Assembly: GCF_001548095.1 (NCBI RefSeq)
Contig: NZ_AP014815.1
Location: 248,001 to 312,000, forward strand
Origin: Geminocystis sp. NIES-3708
GTDB lineage: Bacteria > Cyanobacteriota > Cyanobacteriia > Cyanobacteriales > Cyanobacteriaceae
DNA length: 64,000 nt
Direction: 5' to 3'
The notes below the pieces were generated by a model. It was not told the origin of the DNA and did no database searches. It saw only the letters and a program-made list of their open reading frames with translations. Positions 8,809 through 14,513 of the stretch are shown one piece after another. The stretch's first letter is position 1, and the number at the start of each line of letters is the position of its first letter. The translations under genes and the position numbers were made by a program.

Positions 8809-9162
8809 ATGAAGATTTCAAATCTGACGTGGTTGGGTTTTTTCTTAACCCTATCGAGTTTGAGTATTTCCCCTAAAACTCTTGCCGTTGAAAGTAATAA
8901 TATCAGTAGTGCCAACAATATTGAAGCTCGTTTAAATCGCATTTCTGAAGCCCTAAAAACCAGAGAAAACAACTTACCAGAAAATCCTTTAGATTATCCT
9001 GATGAAGAAATTTTAGTAGGTGGATTTATCAATGGTGGTGGTGGTTTTCGTAATATAGCTGGTGGTGGCGGTTTTATTAATAATCGAGGCGGCGGTGGTT
9101 TCGTCAATGGGCGAGGCGGCTGGGGAGATGGAGGCGGTGGCTTTATAAATCGCCGTTACTAA
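8809..9162 (+). CDS. grrA: GRRM-system Gly-rich RiPP precursor 1
   Basis: 117 residues. N-terminal Sec-type signal (KISNLTWLGFFLTLSSLSI), a conserved leader block IEARLNRISEALKTRE at about 44-59, then from residue 78 a core of Gly runs with aromatic triads FIN, FRN, FIN, FVN, WGD, FIN and a final RRY. Every Phe and Trp in the core has Asn or Asp at +2. In this family the maturase links the aromatic ring to the third residue's side chain (three-residue cyclophane); that chemistry is known for relatives and inferred here. It shares its leader with the next gene and lies upstream of the maturase gene. Confidence 0.9.
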   Translation: MKISNLTWLGFFLTLSSLSISPKTLAVESNNISSANNIEARLNRISEALKTRENNLPENPLDYPDEEILVGGFINGGGGFRNIAGGGGFINNRGGGGFVNGRGGWGDGGGGFINRRY

Positions 9163-9222
9163 TAATTATGTTCAAAAAATCAGAAAAAATATTTATCCCT
9201 TTATTGTTTGATTAATTTATTT

Positions 9223-9624
9223 ATGAAAATCACAAATTTAACATGGCTAGGCTTTTTAATGACTTTATCTAGTCTTGCCATTGTACCTAAAACTCAGGCT
9301 TTAAATACCGATAACCTTAATAATTTTGATAATATTACCGAAAATATAGAAACCCGTTTAAACCGTATTTCTGAAGCCCTAAAAGCTAGAGAAAAAGACT
9401 TACCTCAAGATACTCAAATAGAAAATTATTCTGAGGAGGATATATTATTAGGACAAGCATTTTTAAATGGTAATAGAGCAGGTTGGGCTAATGGTGGCAG
9501 AAATTGGCGAAATGGCGGTAGCTTCTTGAATAACAACAGAGGTGGTGGTTTCATTAATCAACCCAGAAATTTCCTCAATAATCGTGGTTGGGGAGATGGT
9601 GGCGGTTTTTGGAATCGACGCTAA
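9223..9624 (+). CDS. grrA: GRRM-system Gly-rich RiPP precursor 2
   Basis: 133 residues from the ATG at 9223, chosen because MKITNLTWLGF aligns with the first precursor; an ATG five codons upstream adds a non-matching extension. Leader block IETRLNRISEALKAREK is nearly identical to that of copy 1. The core has eight aromatic-x-Asn/Asp triads (FLN, WAN, WRN, FLN, FIN, FLN, WGD, FWN) and ends FWNRR. It is richer in Trp and Asn and poorer in Gly than copy 1, so the two are diverged paralogues. A 47-base spacer leads to the maturase gene. Confidence 0.9.
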   Translation: MKITNLTWLGFLMTLSSLAIVPKTQALNTDNLNNFDNITENIETRLNRISEALKAREKDLPQDTQIENYSEEDILLGQAFLNGNRAGWANGGRNWRNGGSFLNNNRGGGFINQPRNFLNNRGWGDGGGFWNRR

Positions 9625-9627
9625 AAT

Positions 9628-9655
9628 TTATTACTCATTACCTATTACTCATTTA
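9628..9655 (+). repeat. Imperfect 14-bp tandem repeat before grrM
   Basis: TTATTACTCATTAC then CTATTACTCATTTA, both close to the unit before murQ at 4377. They fill the grrA2-grrM spacer. Confidence 0.7.
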
Positions 9656-9671
9656 TCATTACTTTTAAATA

Positions 9672-10853
9672 ATGGCGATCACAAAAAACAAACTTTCAAT
9701 TAACTTACAAGAATCCTCTCAATTTGGACCTATTTCTTTAGTGGTTATTCAACCAAATTCATTCTGTAATTTAAACTGTGATTATTGTTATTTACCTGAT
9801 CGCCATTTACAAAATCGTTTATCTTTAGACTTAATTGATCCTATTTTTAAAAGTATTTTTACCAGTCCTTTTTTTAAAGATAATTTTACAGTTTGTTGGC
9901 ACGCAGGTGAACCTTTAACCATGCCTATTTCTTTTTATAAATCTGCGTTTCAACTAATCAATGAAGCGGAACAAAAATATAATAAAACTGACTTTGGTTT
10001 TAATCATTCTTACCAAACTAATGGTACATTAATAAATCAAGGATGGTGTGATTTTTGGCAAGAAAATCCTGTGCATATTGGCGTAAGTATTGATGGTCCA
10101 GCATTTTTACATGATGCCCATAGAAAAAATCGCAAAGGTGGTAATTCCCATGATTTAACCATGCGAGGAATTCGTTATTTACAAAAAAATAATATCCCTT
10201 ATAATACTATTTCTGTGATCACCGAAGAATCATTAAATTATCCTGATGAAATGTTTAATTTTTTCCTTGAAAATGAGATTTATGACATCGCTTTCAATAT
10301 GGAAGAAACTGAGGGAGTCAATGAATTAACTTCTCTTCATGGCAAAGAAATTGAGTCTCGTTATATCAAATTTATTGAGCGTTTTTGGCAATTAGTAACA
10401 GAAAGTAAATTACCTTTTATAGTCAGAGAATTTGAGGTATTAATTAGCTTAATTTATAGCGGCAATAGACTAAAAAATACCGACATGAATAAACCTTTTG
10501 TTATTGTTAATTATGATTATTTAGGAAATTTCTCTACATTTGATCCTGAATTATTATCAGTAAAAACAGAAAAATATGGAGACTTTATTTTCGGCAATGT
10601 TTTAACAGATACTCTTGAATATATTTGTGAAACCAATAAATTTAAAGCTATTTATAATGATATTAATGAAGGAGTAAAATTATGTTCAAACAACTGTAGT
10701 TATTTCGGTATTTGTGGTGGTGGTGCAGGTAGTAATAAGTATTGGGAAAATGGTAATTTTGCTTCCATGGAAACTCAAGCCTGTCGTTATCGCATTAAGA
10801 TTTTAACAGATGTTTTAGTTAATGCTATAGAAAAATCTCTTTTGATTTCTTAA
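9672..10853 (+). CDS. grrM: Radical SAM/SPASM peptide maturase GrrM
   Basis: 393 residues. The radical SAM cluster motif CNLNCDYC places Cys at 32, 36 and 39, followed by CWHAGEP. The C-terminal SPASM region has LCSNNCSYFGICGGGAGSNK and a last Cys in QACRY, as in peptide-modifying maturases binding auxiliary 4Fe-4S clusters. Position after two Gly-rich precursors and an orphan binding protein identifies the GRRM family. It should act in the cytoplasm on the precursors before export. Residues beyond the cluster motifs look intact and the length is normal, so the system is probably active. Confidence 0.92.
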   Translation: MAITKNKLSINLQESSQFGPISLVVIQPNSFCNLNCDYCYLPDRHLQNRLSLDLIDPIFKSIFTSPFFKDNFTVCWHAGEPLTMPISFYKSAFQLINEAEQKYNKTDFGFNHSYQTNGTLINQGWCDFWQENPVHIGVSIDGPAFLHDAHRKNRKGGNSHDLTMRGIRYLQKNNIPYNTISVITEESLNYPDEMFNFFLENEIYDIAFNMEETEGVNELTSLHGKEIESRYIKFIERFWQLVTESKLPFIVREFEVLISLIYSGNRLKNTDMNKPFVIVNYDYLGNFSTFDPELLSVKTEKYGDFIFGNVLTDTLEYICETNKFKAIYNDINEGVKLCSNNCSYFGICGGGAGSNKYWENGNFASMETQACRYRIKILTDVLVNAIEKSLLIS

Positions 10854-10898
10854 AGCAATTAAATGCAACGATGTGTAGCATGGTGTGTTCTTCTCTAC

Positions 10899-11160
10899 TT
10901 ATAAATCTGATAAAATCTGTTTATACTGACCATGATCTCTAATCCAAAACCATAAAATACTATCGGATTCATCAACACCTAATGCCCTAAACTCTAATAG
11001 ACCATAAAGTTCTAATTTTTTTCAACTTTAATGAGGGATGACGAGAATTTTCTTTCAATAATTGATATTTTTGATCTGCTATTTTTTGAGTTTTAAGTGG
11101 TAATTTATAATAAAATTGACAAAAGCTATAACTGGTGTAATAACTTATATTTTCTGGCAT
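10899..11160 (-). pseudogene. RelE/ParE-type toxin pseudogene (frameshifted)
   Basis: Starting at ATG 11160, the frame encodes FYYKLPLKTQKIADQKYQLL and SLKLKKIRTLWSIRV and then meets TAG. A second frame continues FRALGVDESDSILWFWIRDH and ends at 10899. Together they match the ParE/RelE-like toxin pattern LW-S-I-R ... YRAL ... ILWFWIG-H. A few codons at the junction (usually G-x-x-YRAL) are lost. The start lies five bases after the decayed antitoxin stop. Confidence 0.75.
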
Positions 11161-11165
11161 TTTCC

Positions 11166-11342
11166 TTATCTAAATTCCTGTTTAACTTGTGCAATCAACT
11201 TATTTAATCTTCCCTTTTCTAAATCTTCCTCTATTTGTTTATCCCATTAATTCTCTGTATATTCATCTATCCAATTAAATAACTCTTTTTGTTCGGTGAC
11301 AGATAAATTTTTGACTTGTTTTTTGATTTCTGTGATAGTCAT
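11166..11342 (-). pseudogene. Small antitoxin pseudogene (internal stop)
   Basis: From ATG 11342 the frame gives MTITEIKKQVKNLSVTEQKE and FNWIDEYTEN, an in-frame TAA, then WDKQIEEDLEKGRLNKLIAQ to a second stop at 11166. The WD-x-QIE-D pattern is typical of short antitoxins paired with ParE-like toxins in cyanobacteria. One substitution accounts for the stop; removing it restores about 58 codons. It precedes the broken toxin in the same direction. Confidence 0.7.
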
Positions 11343-11381
11343 AGTTTAATCATTTTGATATTCAAGAAGAATCTAATTAAA

Positions 11382-11786
11382 TTATTTGAGATGACGCATT
11401 GCCCAAGAGATGAACTCTTCAAGAGAATATACACCTATTAATTTGTCATCAATTTGAGATTTAATCCATTGAATTGCACCTTGACGAATCCCACCACCTT
11501 GTAAAACAACAATTGTCGGGCAAGGATAACATTCACGAATATTTTGAACCAAGTAAGGTAGTTTTTCATCTGCACTACCATTTACGTCTTGCCATTTTGA
11601 TTCAATGGCTAATCCATCGGGAAAATTAAGAGTATCTTTAACAAAAAGATCTATTTTTAACATACCGCCATAGATATTGTGACCTATTTTATATTGAGAT
11701 TGAACACTAAAACCCTGCAATTTTAATGTATGCTGTAAAATACTTTCAGCAGTTCTCCCTGATTTATTAGCTCTACTTCCTGACAT
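11382..11786 (-). CDS. PD-(D/E)XK nuclease superfamily protein
   Basis: 134 residues, intact. The order is a conserved N-terminal Glu in GRTAESILQHTLKLQGF, then the core D-x(n)-ExK: MLKIDLFVKDTL followed by LAIESKWQ (Asp near 46, Glu-Ser-Lys near 62-64), and a helix QNIRECYPCPTIVVLQGGG. Such single-domain proteins are found among restriction and defence genes; the exact substrate is unknown. It shares its strand with the decayed toxin-antitoxin pair and the winged-helix gene around it. A possible 43-codon remnant precedes it. Confidence 0.72.
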   Translation of the reverse strand: MSGSRANKSGRTAESILQHTLKLQGFSVQSQYKIGHNIYGGMLKIDLFVKDTLNFPDGLAIESKWQDVNGSADEKLPYLVQNIRECYPCPTIVVLQGGGIRQGAIQWIKSQIDDKLIGVYSLEEFISWAMRHLK

Positions 11787-11950
11787 GATAAATACAAAAA
11801 TAGATAAAGTTAAGATAAAGATAAAAATAATTGCATCCCCGACTCTTCAGAACATCTAACAGGTATTTTTTCTATATTAGCCACCCACAAAACCCATTTC
11901 ATTAAACATTTTGCTCTTCGTTCTATTGTTTTCAGACTATGATTACCTGG

Positions 11951-12643
11951 TTAAATCATTTCAATCTTTTCTTGAATTAATTCAAGAGTTAAAGCATTTT
12001 TTCCATAGTAAATTTCATCGAAAATTATTGTTACAGGTTTAAAATCGAGCATCAGTTTTGAAAGAAAAGAATATCTATCCCAATGATCATTAAATTTTAT
12101 TAATTGTTCTCCAAAATCTGTTAAATAATAAATGCGAGTTTTTCCTCGCAGATTATATTTTAGTAAATTAAGCTCGGTACAAGTACGAGTAAAATAAGAA
12201 CCGTGTCGTTTTAATGTTTCCTGTTTACCCTTATGCCCTAATTCCCTTCCAATATCAAATGAATTAACAAAACCTTGATGTACAATTTCAACTGTTCTAA
12301 TAATTTTTTCAGGTCTATCTGTTTGAGGAATATAAGGATAATGTTCTTCATCTTCATTCCATTCATGTTTCAGACTATTCATCATTCTCATAATATTTTT
12401 TCGGGGATCTAAATCAAAGCCATAAACACGAATTGTGTTGTGTTCCTTCAATACGTCATAAAGTAAATTTATTTCTCCGCAAGTAAAAACATAGCAAATT
12501 CGGGGAATTTCAGGAAGTCTCCACGCATCAGAACCTTCAATATCTCCATGCTTTTTCAAATGCTCAAATATTGTTTTAATTACTTCTAGTTTATCAGTCG
12601 AAATATTATCAAAAAATTGATTTGCCAGTTCTATTTCAAACAT
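11951..12643 (-). CDS. Unknown protein: RelE-like N-terminus and winged-helix-like C-terminus
   Basis: 230 residues. Residues 1-85 have the strand-two helices-sheet order of RelE/ParE toxins (FEIELANQFFDNIS, a helix IKTIFEHLKKHGD, then INLLYDVLKEHNTIRVYGFD). Residues about 115-185 (VEIVHQGFVNSFDIGRELG, RHGSYFTRTCTELNLL, TRIYYLTDFGEQLIK) look like a winged-helix domain seen beside nucleases and restriction systems. The fold calls are by eye. The gene starts 18 bases after the Phd-like gene and both run the same way, so the two probably form one operon. It could be a toxin-regulator fusion or part of a restriction module. Confidence 0.55.
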   Translation of the reverse strand: MFEIELANQFFDNISTDKLEVIKTIFEHLKKHGDIEGSDAWRLPEIPRICYVFTCGEINLLYDVLKEHNTIRVYGFDLDPRKNIMRMMNSLKHEWNEDEEHYPYIPQTDRPEKIIRTVEIVHQGFVNSFDIGRELGHKGKQETLKRHGSYFTRTCTELNLLKYNLRGKTRIYYLTDFGEQLIKFNDHWDRYSFLSKLMLDFKPVTIIFDEIYYGKNALTLELIQEKIEMI

Positions 12644-12661
12644 AAAAAAACCTCGATAATA

Positions 12662-13054
12662 CTATTTAGATTTAGCTAATACAAAAAACTGTTCATCAGA
12701 TTTTAGGTAATCAAATTCCATTAAAGGAATTGTCAAATAGCTAGTTAAACGACTGCTAAGAAATGCAATAATTTTTCTTGTATGAAAGGTTAAATAGATA
12801 CAATCAATATTTTGCCCTACTAACTCTCCGGCTTCAGTTAATTGTTCTCTAAATTTGGTTAAAGGCATTTCTATATAATTCTCAATGGGAATACCATTTT
12901 CAGGCTCTAAATCTTTGAGTGGTAATAGAAAGCCCACTACTTCACCATAGGAAGTAATAACGATACGTTGATGTCCTAACTGTACCTGTCTTTTGATTTT
13001 CGTTAATTTTATTCTTAATTCAGATATAGGGACAACCTTGAAGTTTTTACTCAC
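12662..13054 (-). CDS. Phd/YefM-like antitoxin-type protein, two half-units
   Basis: About 130 residues from GTG at 13054, which has AAGGAG 8-12 bases upstream; the longer ATG frame (13114) adds 20 unlikely residues. VPISELRIKLTKIKRQVQLG followed by RIVITSYGEVVGFLLPLKDL is the Phd/YefM fold pattern. A second, weaker copy follows (MPLTKFREQLTEAGELVGQN, CIYLTFHTRKIIAFLSS). Such proteins bind operator DNA and neutralise a toxin encoded just downstream, which here would be the 230-residue protein. The duplicated fold is unusual. Family assignment is by pattern only. Confidence 0.6.
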   Translation of the reverse strand: MSKNFKVVPISELRIKLTKIKRQVQLGHQRIVITSYGEVVGFLLPLKDLEPENGIPIENYIEMPLTKFREQLTEAGELVGQNIDCIYLTFHTRKIIAFLSSRLTSYLTIPLMEFDYLKSDEQFFVLAKSK

Positions 13055-13196
13055 AATGTATATTCTCCTTTTTCTTTCATTTAAAATATTAACATTTTTA
13101 ATAAAGTTTGTCAAACATTTTAAACTTTGTGTTTACAAATTATATAATTAAAGGGATTGATAGTTTTTGTTAGTGTGAGAAATCCTCACCATTGAT

Positions 13197-13461
13197 TTAG
13201 AAATTACCAGCTAAGACTTCTTTGTCTATTTTCTCTATTAAGTAAATTGTTTTCAAATTATTTTCAGCTATCAAATAACCTTGTTTTGGAGATTTTTGAC
13301 ACCATTTAATTGCTTGTTGAATATTATGATTTACTCCTAAACCTAAATGATAAATATTACTTAAAATACATTGTAATTCTTGATTTCCTTCTTCTGCTAA
13401 TGGCTTTAATATTGATATTTTTCTCTTCAAAAGCAAGTAAGCCTTTTTCTAAGTTTGACAT
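13197..13461 (-). pseudogene. Sel1-repeat protein, frameshifted
   Basis: ATG 13461 gives MSNLEKGLLAFEEKNINIKA in one frame. The continuing protein (ILKPLAEEGNQELQCILSNI, HLGLGVNHNIQQAIKWCQKS) lies in another frame down to 13197. The second part is a Sel1-like repeat (A-x-G-x-x-x-x-Q ... Y-x-x-G-x-G-V ... A-x-x-W-x-x-K-x-x-x-Q-G). Joining the frames would give a typical small Sel1 protein; the shift lies near 13410. An 85-residue unknown gene lies six bases upstream. Confidence 0.7.
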
Positions 13462-13467
13462 TTTTAA

Positions 13468-13725
13468 TTATATAAACTTATTAGCTACATTTTTACCATC
13501 AACTCTTTCATATTCATCTTCTAATAACCACGAATTAACATCATCATAATTATTACTAGAAAATATTAATTTATACTGTTGTGCAGGATTATAAACTTCA
13601 TATTTTCCCTCATTATCTCCTATCAACATTAAAATTCTAGGTGGGAAAATAATTGTATCAATCCATAATTCCACAAATTGCCAATTATTATTTAATATTA
13701 CGGGGTTTTGTTCTTGAGATAACAT
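13468..13725 (-). CDS. Hypothetical protein
   Basis: 85 residues, family not recognised. Trp and Phe-rich (NWQFVELWIDTIIFPPRILM), acidic towards the end (SWLLEDEYERVDG). No signal peptide or membrane segment. It sits between a YgiT-type zinc-finger gene and the Sel1 relic on the same strand with short gaps, so it probably belongs to the same transcription unit. Confidence 0.55.
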   Translation of the reverse strand: MLSQEQNPVILNNNWQFVELWIDTIIFPPRILMLIGDNEGKYEVYNPAQQYKLIFSSNNYDDVNSWLLEDEYERVDGKNVANKFI

Positions 13726-13739
13726 GATAAATATTCGTT

Positions 13740-13970
13740 CTAAGATGCAAATTTAGCTACTGGTATATTTCTAGTAATTGCGATCGATTTTTTCTGTTGT
13801 TTAATAGTCTCAATTTTTCTCATAGTTTCAGCAGTAAAATAACTTTCACCACAATCTGGACAACTTATTAAAGGTATATTTTCAATGATAAAAAGTTCTT
13901 CATCATTTCCATAACTTCGAGAAATATAGCGAATTTTAGCTTTTCCTGAAATACAAAAATCACACTTCAT
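13740..13970 (-). CDS. YgiT-type zinc finger protein (MqsA-like antitoxin N-domain)
   Basis: 76 residues. Two CxxC pairs, MKCDFC at residues 3-6 and ISCPDC near 36-39, with the family block FIIENIPLISCPDCGESYFT and TMRKIETI. This is the zinc-binding N-terminal domain of MqsA/YgiT antitoxins without the HTH domain, a common short form paired with DUF4258-type proteins. The DUF4258-like gene upstream is frameshifted. The intact gene may have lost its cognate toxin. Confidence 0.85.
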   Translation of the reverse strand: MKCDFCISGKAKIRYISRSYGNDEELFIIENIPLISCPDCGESYFTAETMRKIETIKQQKKSIAITRNIPVAKFAS

Positions 13971-13986
13971 AAATTCTATTTTTTAT

Positions 13987-14205
13987 TTAAGCAGCAACTT
14001 TCATAATATTAGAAGGTAATTGATTTAAAATTAATTCATTCAGTTGAACTTTTTTACTAGCATTATCAATGTCAATACCTACTAAATTACCATTTTCATC
14101 ATAGTCAAGTACAACTCCTTCCGAAATTTCCTGACTGTCAATACTTGGTTTATCCAATAAATGAATATATAAAGAATCGGTATCAGAATAATAGTTAATT
14201 TTCAC
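13987..14205 (-). CDS. DUF2283 domain-containing protein
   Basis: 72 residues, GTG start at 14205 overlapping the TGA stop of the upstream gene by GTGA. MKINYYSDTDSLYIHLLDKP and EGVVLDYDENGNLVGIDI are the DUF2283 signature. Members of this family are often encoded after a DUF4258-like protein and are considered a candidate antitoxin-like partner; function is not established. Direction and overlap show translational coupling to the broken partner. Confidence 0.85.
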   Translation of the reverse strand: MKINYYSDTDSLYIHLLDKPSIDSQEISEGVVLDYDENGNLVGIDIDNASKKVQLNELILNQLPSNIMKVAA

Positions 14206-14445
14206 AGTTTAAATCTCCTATCTGGAAAAGCATTATGAATAGTTCTTTTATCTTCTAACGTTATTACTCGCAAAATTTTATTATCAAATTCTGGAATTAT
14301 CCCCCAAAAACGAAATCGATTATTTTCTTGTGGTTCACATTTTAACGGATTTTTAATAACATGAATACACCATTCTTTTTTTGAGATAAGGACGTTTTAA
14401 TAAAACATCATTTTCAAAATATTGTGTAAATTTATATTCTGTCAT
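14202..14445 (-). pseudogene. DUF4258-like protein, frameshifted in an A-run
   Basis: ATG 14445 encodes MTEYKFTQYFENDVLLKRPY then LKKRMVYSCY and stops. The +1 frame after A7 reads KEWCIHVIKNPLKCEPQ, RFRFWGIIPEFDNKILRVI and TLEDKRTIHNAFPD to the stop at 14202. Removing one A from the A7 run would restore a single frame of about 80 codons. The sequence matches small DUF4258-like proteins encoded beside DUF2283 genes. Confidence 0.75.
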
Positions 14446-14513
14446 TTACTTATTTTTGTCATGATAAATGGAGAAATATTGAGTTAGTTTATTTCTCCAT
14501 CTTAACTAATAAA

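Noticed and set aside
8790-8972. Antisense ORF across the first RiPP precursor
   Set aside because: It is a shadow of the conserved precursor leader.
11810-11947. Minus-strand frame with HSLKTIERRAKCLMKWVLWV
   Set aside because: It may be the end of a dead gene upstream of the nuclease, but I could not match it to a family and there is no start codon; too weak to list.
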